The notes under the pieces are model-generated. The model saw nothing but the letters and a program-made list of their open reading frames with translations, was not told where the DNA came from and searched no databases. Shown in pieces: positions 36,414 through 44,376 of a stretch of DNA of 64,000 bases. Source of the DNA: Vulcanimicrobiota bacterium. Lineage in GTDB: Bacteria > Vulcanimicrobiota > Xenobia > Xenobiales > JADMJV01. The stretch spans positions 124,001-188,000 of the forward strand of contig JAFKGI010000002.1 in assembly GCA_017307785.1 (NCBI GenBank), in the 5' to 3' direction. Each line of letters starts with the position of its first letter. Position 1 is the stretch's first letter. Both the position numbers and the translations under genes were made by a program.

Positions 36414-37264
36414 AACTTCACCAGTGGCAATCGGGGGTCCATTTCTTTCCAGTGCTCCTTCACCCAGCTGTGCTCGGGGTCGTCGGAATTGGCCAACGAC
36501 TGGGCCGAGCCGGCCAAAAAATTGCAGTAGTAGGTATGATAGCCGTGGCCGCTGACCACCGGATGATAACCCTCGGGCACCAGCACCACATCGTGGTTGC
36601 GGGCCAGGCAAAGTTCATCGAGCTTGCCATCTCCCGTGTAGACCCGCTGATACGCGATCCCTTGGGGCTGGCTCAGCTTGTAGAAATAGATCTCCTCCAG
36701 ATCGGCTTCCAGCAGCTGGCCCTGCTCGTCCACCCGATGCTCGTCGTGCTTGTGCGGCGGATAACTCGACCAGTTGCCCGAAGGCGTGTAGACCTCCACG
36801 CACACCAACCGGTGACAGGCGGAACCCGGTGGCAGGATCGAGTTGATCTGGCGCGAGGCGTTACCGCCGCCGCGCAATTCGACCGCGCACTGCTCGGGGC
36901 GAATGATGGAGATCGGAAAGTCCTGATCGCTGGGCACCCAGCAGCTGGCGATCTCCAACCTCTCGCTGACCGCCTCTAGCTCAAAGTGCTTACCGCGCGG
37001 CAAATAGAAAGCGTGCGGCATCCCCGAGAAAACATCGACCCGACCGCCCAATTCGAAGCGCTCGCCCTCGACCGTCAGCACACAGTTCCCGCCTAAGATC
37101 ACGCTGATGTGCTCGTGGTCCCCCACCGCGCCCCGATAGGTTTCCCCCGAGAACAAGCGCAGGGCGGCCATGTTCAAAAAATCCCAGCCGGCCCGAGCCG
37201 CGCTCACTTCGGCAAAAATCCCGCTCCCACCGGTATCCTGGGAGCGAACTAAAAGCTTAGACAT
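36410..37264 (-). CDS. iolB: 5-Deoxy-glucuronate isomerase
   Basis: The 284-residue bicupin protein has the IolB landmarks: 'SVILGGNCVLTVEG' and 'VFSGMPHAFYLPRG' in cupin 1, and 'SSYPPHKHDEHR', 'EEIYFYKL' and 'VLVPEGYHPVVSGHGYHTYYCNFLAG' in cupin 2 with the metal-binding histidines. It isomerises 5-deoxy-glucuronate to 2-deoxy-5-keto-gluconate. The ATG at 37264 has GGAG six to nine bases upstream. It overlaps the iolC stop by eight bases. Confidence 0.95.
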   Translation of the reverse strand: MSKLLVRSQDTGGSGIFAEVSAARAGWDFLNMAALRLFSGETYRGAVGDHEHISVILGGNCVLTVEGERFELGGRVDVFSGMPHAFYLPRGKHFELEAVSERLEIASCWVPSDQDFPISIIRPEQCAVELRGGGNASRQINSILPPGSACHRLVCVEVYTPSGNWSSYPPHKHDEHRVDEQGQLLEADLEEIYFYKLSQPQGIAYQRVYTGDGKLDELCLARNHDVVLVPEGYHPVVSGHGYHTYYCNFLAGSAQSLANSDDPEHSWVKEHWKEMDPRLPLVKL

Positions 37265-38273
37265 CCTTGACTCCAAACCGGCCCAGAAAATCCTGGACCT
37301 CCGACAGAGTGGGCATAAAATTGGCGCAACCGTGCTTGGTCACGACGATGGCGCCGCAAGCATTGCCCAGTCGCACCGCCCGCTTCCAGTCCCAACCCTG
37401 AGCATACCCGTAAAGGAAGCCACCGGCGAAAGCGTCGCCAGCCCCCAGAATGTTCTGCACCTCCACCGGGAAGCCGGGCACGTGCACCACCCGGCCCGTC
37501 TTAAGGTGCACTTGGGCGCCCTGCGAGCCGGTTTTCAGCACCAACGCCTGTGGACCCAGTGCCAGCACCGTCTTGATAGCGCGCGGACTGTCGCCACCGA
37601 CGCGCGTGTCCGATTCCTGGGAATGCGTCAACAACATCTGGTTCTTATCGATCAGCAGGGCGGCGTGCAATTCGTCCTCGGTCGCGATCACCACGTCCAC
37701 CAGCCGCAGCGCCGAGCGCACGGCCACACCGAAGGCGCGCACGTCGTGCCACTGACCGGGACGAAAATCCACATCCAGCACCACCCGGGCACCCGCCTGA
37801 CGAGCTCGTTCGGCGGCCAGCAGAGTGGCGCTACGACTTGGTTCCAGGCACAGATTGGTGCCGGCAAACTGAAAAACCTGGGTATCCTCCAGCGGCGCCG
37901 CCAGCACATCGTCGATGTCGAGTTGGATGTCCGCGCAATTGTCGCGGTAGAACACCAGCGGAAAGCGATCGGGAGGTTCGATGCCCAACACCACGGCGCT
38001 GCTGCGAGCGGTGGCTTTTTCGGGAATGAAGCGGGTCTCGATGCCTTCTTTGCGCAAAAACTGCAGAATAAAGTCGCCCACTGGGTCCTCGCCAACCGCC
38101 GTCAGCAGGGCTGTCTTCAGCCCCAATCGTTGGGCGCCCACGCAGACATTGGTCGGGGACCCCCCGACATAAGCTGCGAAGGAAGTAATCTCCGCGAATG
38201 GCGCGCCGATGTCGTTGGAATAGAGGTCCAGCGAACTTCGCCCCATGCACACCAATTGATAGGATTTGGACAC
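37257..38273 (-). CDS. iolC: 5-Dehydro-2-deoxygluconokinase
   Basis: The 338-residue PfkB/ribokinase-family protein begins 'CMGRSSLDLYSNDIGAPF' and has 'YVGGSPTNVCVGAQRLGL' and the catalytic 'NILGAGDAFAGGFLYG' at about 289-304. IolC-specific elements (FYRDNCADIQL, VDFRPGQW) support the assignment over generic sugar kinases. It phosphorylates 2-deoxy-5-keto-gluconate. It is the first gene of the iol operon and starts with GTG, 53 bases from the divergent LLM oxidoreductase gene; that gap should hold the operon promoter. Confidence 0.94.
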   Translation of the reverse strand: MSKSYQLVCMGRSSLDLYSNDIGAPFAEITSFAAYVGGSPTNVCVGAQRLGLKTALLTAVGEDPVGDFILQFLRKEGIETRFIPEKATARSSAVVLGIEPPDRFPLVFYRDNCADIQLDIDDVLAAPLEDTQVFQFAGTNLCLEPSRSATLLAAERARQAGARVVLDVDFRPGQWHDVRAFGVAVRSALRLVDVVIATEDELHAALLIDKNQMLLTHSQESDTRVGGDSPRAIKTVLALGPQALVLKTGSQGAQVHLKTGRVVHVPGFPVEVQNILGAGDAFAGGFLYGYAQGWDWKRAVRLGNACGAIVVTKHGCANFMPTLSEVQDFLGRFGVKDV

Positions 38274-38326
38274 CGAGCCCTGTTCGCGCCAAAAGGGCGG
38301 GTCCCTCGGCGACCGAAGGCGAGCTT

Positions 38327-39205
38327 ATGGCACTTCGATTTGGCATTCACACCGGACAGCAGAACACGACCTTTTCCGAACTCCTGGCCCTCTGGCAGCA
38401 CGCCGAGGCCATCGGCCTGGACTGGGCCTCCGTTTTCGACCACTTCATTCCCATCTTCACGGACCCCGAGGGCCCTTGCTTTGAAGGCTTCACCGTGCTT
38501 TCCGCGCTGGCCGCCGGCACCAAGAGACTGCGCTGCGGCATCATCGTCAGCGGCGTGACCTACCGCAATCCGGTGCTGCTGGCCAAAGCCGCCACCACCG
38601 TCGACCATGTCTCCAATGGCCGCATGGAGTTAGGATTGGGCGCCGCCTGGTTCGAACTCGAACACCAGCAATACAACTTCGACTTCCCCTCGGTCGGCAC
38701 GCGCATGGACATGCTGGAGGAGGCTTCTCACATCGTGCGTTCGCTCTTTCGCGAAGAGCGCACCACCTTTGAAGGCAAGCATTTTTCCGTGAAAGACGCC
38801 CTCTTCTTGCCCAAGCCGGTCCACGGCTCCATCCCGCTCTGGATCGGTGGCGGCGGGGAGAAGCGCACCTTACGAGCGGTTGCTCGCTACGCCGATGGTT
38901 GGAACTACTTCCTGACCACTCCCGAAGATTTCCAGCGCAAGCTCGGCTTCCTGGAAGAACACTGCAAAGACGCCGGGCGCAAATCCTCGGAAATCCGCAA
39001 AGCTCTGGTGGTTCGGGCCATCCTGGATCAGGATAAGGCGGCTCCGGACGAGCAGACCTTCGTGGGCTCGGCCGCTCAACTGGTGGAAAAACTCAAGCCC
39101 TTCCGCGATCTCGGGGTCGAGGACTTCCTGATGCTGGCCCGTCCTCCCAAGGATGAGCGCACTCTGGAGCTGTGGGCCGGTGAAGTTCGTTCCGCTCTCG
39201 GCTAA
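38327..39205 (+). CDS. LLM-class (bacterial luciferase-like) oxidoreductase, F420-type
   Basis: The 292-residue TIM-barrel protein starts 'LRFGIHTGQQNTTFSELLALW' and has 'WASVFDHFIPI', 'NPVLLAKAATTVDHVSNGRMELGLGAAW' and 'PLWIGGGGEKRTLRAVARYADGWN', all typical of the F420-dependent branch. FMN use cannot be excluded, because no F420 biosynthesis gene is in the window. AAGG precedes the ATG at 38327. It is divergent from iolC and converges with tonB, sharing the four bases CTAA. Confidence 0.88.
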   Translation: MALRFGIHTGQQNTTFSELLALWQHAEAIGLDWASVFDHFIPIFTDPEGPCFEGFTVLSALAAGTKRLRCGIIVSGVTYRNPVLLAKAATTVDHVSNGRMELGLGAAWFELEHQQYNFDFPSVGTRMDMLEEASHIVRSLFREERTTFEGKHFSVKDALFLPKPVHGSIPLWIGGGGEKRTLRAVARYADGWNYFLTTPEDFQRKLGFLEEHCKDAGRKSSEIRKALVVRAILDQDKAAPDEQTFVGSAAQLVEKLKPFRDLGVEDFLMLARPPKDERTLELWAGEVRSALG

Positions 39206-39981
39206 TTGACTTCAGGACGGCCGCGCTGGCTGAGAGTAAAGTTCTCGCAGCCTTTGCGGAAATCGCCGGATACGCTGATGCGAAAGGTGCTGGAAATGGG
39301 CTGACCATCTCGCAGAGCGGGTTCCCAGCGCATCTGGCGTAGTTCTTCGGTCAGCATCTGGTCCAGACCGGTGCAGCCACTGCCCTGATAGACCGCGACC
39401 TTGGGGCGCCCTTCTGCGTCTACCGTGATCTCGAAGGTGATCACGAAGTTGGGGGCTTCCTGTTTTTGCAGAAAAGTCGGCACCTGAATCGTTCGAGGCA
39501 GGCCGGTGACGTGGGCAACCTCCATGACCGGCTCGCGTCCCGGAGGACCATTCCCGCCCGGAGGAACGGCCGGGCCTCCGGGAAGACCAGGAGGTCCGTC
39601 CTCTTTACCTCCTCCTCCGTGGCCGCTCTGCGGATAGGTCGGGTAGTTGCCGGTACCGGTGCTGGGAGCGGCGGCCACCTGCCGGGTAGAACTGGGAGCG
39701 GTCAGGGCCTGGCGGCGAGCCGGGGGCGGTGGCGCCGAGCGGGAAGCGGACTTTGCCGACGACGGACTGGAGGCCGCCACGGAATGGGTTCTTTTGGGCC
39801 GAGGCGGGGCCACAGGCAAAGGGGGTGCCATGCGTGGAGCGGCCATGCGCACGCTGATGGGCGGCGGCGGAGCCTCAACCTTGGTGTTGCTGTAAAGCCA
39901 GCCCGACAGGAGCGGCAGCACGATGCCCAGATGAAAGAAAATGGACAGCGCTAGAAAAAAATACGGCGCCGGATCAAGCAT
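39202..39981 (-). CDS. tonB: TonB-family energy-transducing protein
   Basis: The 259-residue product has an N-terminal TM helix (about 8-28), a Pro/Ser/Gly-rich periplasmic linker (about 37-155) and a C-terminal TonB domain with 'APNFVITFEITVDAEGRPKVAVY', 'LDQMLTEELRQMRWEPALRDGQPI' and a final beta strand. It transmits proton-motive energy from ExbBD to outer-membrane receptors. It overlaps exbD by eight bases. No TonB-dependent receptor is present, so its client is unknown. Confidence 0.85.
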   Translation of the reverse strand: MLDPAPYFFLALSIFFHLGIVLPLLSGWLYSNTKVEAPPPPISVRMAAPRMAPPLPVAPPRPKRTHSVAASSPSSAKSASRSAPPPPARRQALTAPSSTRQVAAAPSTGTGNYPTYPQSGHGGGGKEDGPPGLPGGPAVPPGGNGPPGREPVMEVAHVTGLPRTIQVPTFLQKQEAPNFVITFEITVDAEGRPKVAVYQGSGCTGLDQMLTEELRQMRWEPALRDGQPISSTFRISVSGDFRKGCENFTLSQRGRPEVN

Positions 39982-40411
39982 GGGGACGCACCGGCTGAGT
40001 GGAGATGACGAATCTCGTCAGTCCCTCTTTGCGCAGTTCGTCCATGGCTTTCACCACGTGCTTGTGCTGCGTCTCGGAGTCGACATTGAGCACGATCTCG
40101 GTCTTGGCGGCCGACTCCAGGCCGCCGGGTTGCGTCAGCAGCCAGCGATGCAGGGCCGCCTGCAGCGCGTCGGCGCGACACTCATCTTTGTTGAGAAAGA
40201 AAGTGCCGTTCGCCTTGATACTGACCACCATCTCTTCTTTCTCGGCGGCCGCCACTCCACTCTGAGCCTGCGGCAAATCCACCGCGATACCGCGTTGCTT
40301 GTGTAGAGCCAGGCTCGACAGAATGTAGAACACCAGCAGCAAGAACATCACGTCGACCATCGGAATGATCTCCACCTTGGGGGTGCGACGCTTACCCATG
40401 GTGGGAAACAT
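39974..40411 (-). CDS. exbD: ExbD/TolR-family biopolymer transport protein
   Basis: The 145-residue protein has a single TM segment with the essential Asp in 'IPMVDVMFLLLVFYI' and a periplasmic domain ('GIAVDLPQAQSG', 'VLNVDSETQHKHVVKAMDELRKEGLTRF'), the normal ExbD layout. The ATG at 40411 has GAAGG in the end of exbB; a start four codons later is possible. It works with ExbB and TonB. Confidence 0.9.
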   Translation of the reverse strand: MFPTMGKRRTPKVEIIPMVDVMFLLLVFYILSSLALHKQRGIAVDLPQAQSGVAAAEKEEMVVSIKANGTFFLNKDECRADALQAALHRWLLTQPGGLESAAKTEIVLNVDSETQHKHVVKAMDELRKEGLTRFVISTQPVRPHA

Positions 40412-40424
40412 GTTTTTCCGCCTT

Positions 40425-41054
40425 CTAGTAGCCACGCATTTCCTCCGACATCTGCAGCAACTGATTGGCCAGCACCTGAGACTCTTCCATCTGGCGCTCG
40501 GCCAGACGCTGGAACAGGTTGTGCACGAAGAGGCAGAAGACGGCCACCAGAATGCCCGTGGCAGTGGCCACCAGCGCTTCACCGATACCGGCCAGGATGT
40601 TGGAAGTGTCCGCCTGGGGATTGGCCGAAATCTTCTCCGAAACGCTACGGAAGACGCCCATCATACCGGTAATGGTGCCCAGCAGCCCGATCAGAGGCGA
40701 GGCGGTAATGGTGGTTTCGAGCATCATCAGATAGCGGTTGAGCGCCATCGTTTCCACCTGAGCCTGGGCGGCCATAGCGTTCTCCATCGACTCGGGTCCA
40801 CGCTCCCAGTGGTTCAGGCCAGCCTGGGCCACCCCCACCACCGCTCCTTTGAGACCGGTCAACCAGAGAACGCACTCGGGCAAGCGACGCTGCCGGATGT
40901 ATTCTTGCAGACGCAGGCGAAAGTCGCGCCCTCCCCATTCCAAACTGGCGAAGAACAAAGTTCTTTCCAACACAATGGCCAGGGCGATGACGGACAGCAC
41001 GAGCAAAGGCATCATGGCCAGACCGCCCTGAGAAACCAGCTTGAGAACGTTCAC
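40425..41054 (-). CDS. exbB: ExbB/TolQ/MotA-family proton channel protein
   Basis: The 209-residue protein has three TM segments (about 12-33, 108-140 and 155-180) and the family core 'TTITASPLIGLLGTITGMMGVFRSV...GIGEALVATATGILVAVFCLF'. It forms the proton channel with ExbD. It is the first gene of exbB-exbD-tonB. The 71-base gap upstream should carry the promoter. Confidence 0.93.
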   Translation of the reverse strand: MNVLKLVSQGGLAMMPLLVLSVIALAIVLERTLFFASLEWGGRDFRLRLQEYIRQRRLPECVLWLTGLKGAVVGVAQAGLNHWERGPESMENAMAAQAQVETMALNRYLMMLETTITASPLIGLLGTITGMMGVFRSVSEKISANPQADTSNILAGIGEALVATATGILVAVFCLFVHNLFQRLAERQMEESQVLANQLLQMSEEMRGY

Positions 41055-41125
41055 GGGGCCTCCTTGAGGGTGTTGCTTCAGGATGGTCAGAATAGCCCAT
41101 GAACTTTTAGAACCCTCAAGACTTT

Positions 41126-41719
41126 TTAAAGCTTTTGTAAAAGCCGCTGATCCAACCAGTCGCTCAGGAAAGCAGCCGACTGGCGCAGCACGTCCCGGTT
41201 GCGCTGCACCCGGGAAATCATCAATCCGCCTTCCAGGCTGCCGATCAAGAAGGTCGCGATCTCCCTCGGGTCACAGGGCCGAAACTCGCCGCAGGCGATG
41301 CCGGCCTCTACGTGAGCCGCCAACCGGTCGATCCAACCACTCAGTTCTTTTTGCACAGCCTGCAACAGCAGTTCGTTGCCGTCATCGGCGTCCACCGCCG
41401 TGTTGAGAATCGGGCAACCTCCAGGAACGAGAGGGCCGTTGGGCTCCACCCAGCGATGCAGGAAGCCCTTGAGAGCCTGAAGGTGGGTCTCGCCGGGCAC
41501 CGGCTCGTGGATACGCGCCTCGCGGGCCTTGCGAAAGGCGTACTGAAAGGCCTCCAGAGCCAACTGCTCCTTGCTCTCGAAGTGCCGATAGAGTCCACCC
41601 TTTTGTATCTGGGTAGCCTCGGTCAAGTCGGACATCGAGCTACCCTCATAGCCCTTGCGGTTAAATACTTCGGCCGCCTGCTCCAGGATCAGCTGGCGGG
41701 TTCGCTCGCCTTTTCTCAC
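41126..41719 (-). CDS. TetR-family repressor of the adjacent efflux operon
   Basis: The 197-residue protein has an N-terminal HTH: 'TRQLILEQAAEVFNRKGYEGSSMSDLTEATQIQKGGLYRHFESKEQL' in its parts at about 7-55. The C-terminal ligand domain resembles that of AcrR/YcdC-like regulators that begin with 'GLYRHFESKE' and contain 'GCPILNTAVDADD' (conserved Cys near 100). The GTG start has AGGAG nine bases upstream. It is divergent from the TolC-HlyD-MFS operon, and two matching palindromes lie between them, which strongly implies autorepression and operon control. Confidence 0.9.
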   Translation of the reverse strand: MRKGERTRQLILEQAAEVFNRKGYEGSSMSDLTEATQIQKGGLYRHFESKEQLALEAFQYAFRKAREARIHEPVPGETHLQALKGFLHRWVEPNGPLVPGGCPILNTAVDADDGNELLLQAVQKELSGWIDRLAAHVEAGIACGEFRPCDPREIATFLIGSLEGGLMISRVQRNRDVLRQSAAFLSDWLDQRLLQKL

Positions 41720-41741
41720 GTTGCACTCTCCTGAAAAAATC

Positions 41742-41757
41742 GTAACCGATCGGTATC
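41742..41757. promoter_or_regulatory. TetR operator, copy 1
   Basis: GTAACCGATCGGTATC is an imperfect palindrome with the half-site GGTATC. It is related to copy 2 at 41790-41805 and lies 22 bases upstream of the tetR start. Confidence 0.65.
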
Positions 41758-41789
41758 TTTTTTAAAAGAGCTGTGCTAGAGTCGCAAAA

Positions 41790-41805
41790 GATACCAACCG
41801 GTATC
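41790..41805. promoter_or_regulatory. TetR operator, copy 2
   Basis: GATACCAACCGGTATC has perfect 6-base arms (GATACC/GGTATC) around four bases. It sits 21 bases upstream of the tolC-like start, where repressor binding would block the efflux promoter. Confidence 0.72.
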
Positions 41806-41826
41806 ATTTCAACCAAGGAGTTCCTC

Positions 41827-43059
41827 GTGAAGACGATGGTTCTTTTCCTGCTTCTATACACAGCCGCCGGCGCCCAAGAATTAACCCTGGACGAAGCGCT
41901 ACAAAAGGCTTTCGAGCATCAGCCAGCGCTGCAACGCGCCCAGGGAAAAATACTGGAAAGCCAGGGCACTCTGGAGCTGGCCGACACCTTGGGCCAGCCA
42001 ACCCTGGGATTGCAGACCTCTTATACCTTCAACGACCCGCCGCTGCGGCTACTGGTCGGCACGACTCCGGTGGACGCCGTGGTCAGCAACAACTGGGCCA
42101 GTACTCTGAGCTTTCGCCAGGTGATCGCCACCTTCGGCCGACTGCACTGGGCCCACGAAGAAGCCGAGCTCCAGAAGAAAGCCCGCGAAGCCGAACTGCA
42201 ATACACCCGCAGCCGCCTGCGCGAGGAAGTGAAGGTCAGCTTTTACCAGCTACTCCATAGCCAGGCCCTGATTCAGGTGCGAGAGGACGCGCTCAAGGCT
42301 CGCCAGGCCCAGCTGGACATCGCCCGCAAACTGGTGGGCCATGGCGCCGCTCCCGGCTACGATGCCCGGCGCGACCAGGCCGGCGTGGCTCAAGCGCAGC
42401 AAGACTTGAGCGACGGGCTACGCGACGAAACCATCGCTCGAGCTCGACTGACCCGTCTGCTCGGAGAACCCGTCGCCCGGCTGCACACCGACCTGGAGCC
42501 CCTCGAGCCGCCACCGGCCAAGGCTTCGGGTGAGAATCGGCCGGATCTGGCCGCGGTTCGTTGGGCTCTGGCGGCCAGCCAGGCTCATCTGGAGCTGATG
42601 CAAGTTCAAGATGCTCCTACTCTCAGCTTTCAGTCGGACTATGGGCGTCGCAACGCCCTGGGTTTGCAGCCCGGTCAATTGTGGAGCACTGGCCTGGTGC
42701 TCAACATCCCGCTCTTCGATGGGGGCGTGGCCGAGGCCAAAAGCCAGCAGGCCCAAGGCGCCCTTCAGCAACTGCAGGCAGACGTAGAACAAACCGAACG
42801 CGACATCGCTCTGGAAGTCGAGACGGGCCAGGCCAACCTGCAGAGCAGCTGGCGCAACCTCGACACCAGCCGGAGCGCCCTGGGGGCCGCCGAGGAAGCC
42901 GCCCGCATCGCCCGACTGCGCTATCAGAACGGCTTTTCCACCAACCTGGAATTGCTCGATGCCGAGGCCGCCCTGACGCAGGCTCAACAGAATCAGCTCT
43001 CGGCTCGCTACCACTACCTGCAGGCCCGGGCTCACTGGGAAAGGATTGTATCGCCGTGA
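41827..43059 (+). CDS. TolC-family outer-membrane efflux protein
   Basis: The 410-residue protein has a short signal peptide ('VKTMVLFLLLYTAAGAQ') and two OEP repeats: 'LTLDEALQKAFEHQPALQRAQG' early, long helices, 'GLVLNIPLFDGGVAEAKSQQA' in the middle, and 'ARLRYQNGFSTNLELLDAEAALTQAQQNQL' at the end. It forms the outer-membrane channel of a tripartite pump. The GTG at 41827 has AAGGAG six bases upstream. Its stop overlaps the next start as GTGA. Confidence 0.93.
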   Translation: MKTMVLFLLLYTAAGAQELTLDEALQKAFEHQPALQRAQGKILESQGTLELADTLGQPTLGLQTSYTFNDPPLRLLVGTTPVDAVVSNNWASTLSFRQVIATFGRLHWAHEEAELQKKAREAELQYTRSRLREEVKVSFYQLLHSQALIQVREDALKARQAQLDIARKLVGHGAAPGYDARRDQAGVAQAQQDLSDGLRDETIARARLTRLLGEPVARLHTDLEPLEPPPAKASGENRPDLAAVRWALAASQAHLELMQVQDAPTLSFQSDYGRRNALGLQPGQLWSTGLVLNIPLFDGGVAEAKSQQAQGALQQLQADVEQTERDIALEVETGQANLQSSWRNLDTSRSALGAAEEAARIARLRYQNGFSTNLELLDAEAALTQAQQNQLSARYHYLQARAHWERIVSP

Positions 43060-44375
43060 AGAAACACCGCAAACTCATCGTCGTCTTCTTAGTGCTGGCA
43101 GGTCTATCGTACGCCGCCCGCGCTCTCTATCGCAGCGGACATTACGTCTTCACCGACGATGCCACGGTAGAAAGCCAGGTGGTGGAACTGGCTCCGCGCA
43201 TCGCCGGAACCGTCGAACAGGTTCTGGTCAGCGAGCATCAACGAGTGCGGCGCGGCCAATTGTTGCTCCGTCTGGACGATCGCGACCTGGTCACGGCCGT
43301 TCAGCAGGCGCGCGCCCACCTGGCCAGTTTGCAGGCCGGCTGGAGGTCGCAAAACTTGAAGGTCGAGTGGGCCGCCCAGCAGACCGAATCCCAGATGCAA
43401 CGCTGGCGGGCGCGGATTCAGGCTGCCCAGGCGCGGCTGCAAGAGGTCCAGCAGGCCAGCCTGGCCACCCGCCATCGTGTGGCCGCCTCGCAACGCAACG
43501 CCGAACAGACGGGCCAGGGTGTGGAGACGGCCCGGCGCCGCTGGCAGGCCTCGCGCCAGCAGGAGCGGGCCATGCAGGCCCAGGCGCACCGAGCCGAACT
43601 GGACTGGCAGCGCTATCAACGGCTCTATCATCAGGAAGCGATTTCCAAGCAGCAGTTAGACCAGGCTCAGGCGGAGTGGCTCAACCTGCGCGACCGCAGG
43701 CTGGCCGAGAGACAGCAGGCGGCGGCTCTGGAAAATGAAATCCGGGTGCAGTCCACCAGCTATCAAGGCGGTCTGCAGACGGCTCGGGCCCAGCAAGCCA
43801 ATCAAGCCGAAGCCGAAGCCGCCGAGCTGCGCAGCCAGGCCGAGATCGTGGAAGCGCAGGCTCAGCTGCGTCAAGCAGAGAGCGGGTTGACCCAGGTAGC
43901 CGTGGAGAAGCAGGCTCTCAAAGAGTTTGAAGCGCGTATCGCCGAAGCCCGCCAACAGCTGCACCAGGCCGAACTAAATCTCAGCTACAGCAAGCTCTAC
44001 GCTCCCTGGGATGGTCAAGTAGGCCAACGGCCCCGCGAGGTCGGGTCTTATCTCAAGGCAGGCGAAAGCGGCCTGCAGCTGGTGTCCACCAGCCCCTGGA
44101 TCGTGGCCAATTTCAAAGAGACCCAGCTGCGTCGCATCCGTCCCGGTCAAACGGCCACCATCCGGGTGGACGTGAACAGCGGGCAAGAACTGCGGGCCCG
44201 AGTGGACAGCCTGCAACCGGCCACCGGTTCGCGCTTTGCCCTCATCCCGCCCGAGAATGCCAGCGGCAACTGGGTGAAAATCGTGCAACGCGTGCCGGTG
44301 AAACTGGTGCTGGAGCCATCCTCGCTCGAGTTGCTGCCCGGGATGTCGGCCTCGGTCGAAGTCCAGGTGCGCTAA
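43056..44375 (+). CDS. HlyD/EmrA-family periplasmic adaptor
   Basis: The 439-residue protein has one TM helix (about 6-22), 'YVFTDDATVESQVVELAPRIAGTVEQVLV' split around the lipoyl half-motif, a very long Gln/Ala-rich coiled-coil hairpin (about 85-300), the second lipoyl half 'LNLSYSKLYAPWDGQVGQR', and a beta barrel with 'WIVANFKETQLRRIRPGQTATI'. It bridges the MFS pump and the TolC channel. The hairpin is longer than that of typical EmrA. The GTG start is coupled to the TolC stop. Confidence 0.92.
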   Translation: MKKHRKLIVVFLVLAGLSYAARALYRSGHYVFTDDATVESQVVELAPRIAGTVEQVLVSEHQRVRRGQLLLRLDDRDLVTAVQQARAHLASLQAGWRSQNLKVEWAAQQTESQMQRWRARIQAAQARLQEVQQASLATRHRVAASQRNAEQTGQGVETARRRWQASRQQERAMQAQAHRAELDWQRYQRLYHQEAISKQQLDQAQAEWLNLRDRRLAERQQAAALENEIRVQSTSYQGGLQTARAQQANQAEAEAAELRSQAEIVEAQAQLRQAESGLTQVAVEKQALKEFEARIAEARQQLHQAELNLSYSKLYAPWDGQVGQRPREVGSYLKAGESGLQLVSTSPWIVANFKETQLRRIRPGQTATIRVDVNSGQELRARVDSLQPATGSRFALIPPENASGNWVKIVQRVPVKLVLEPSSLELLPGMSASVEVQVR

Positions 44376-44376
44376 G

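Noticed and set aside
42561-43055. In-frame extension of the HlyD/EmrA-like gene
   Set aside because: It lies entirely inside the TolC-like gene; the GTG at 43056 directly precedes the TM helix and gives a normal GTGA overlap.
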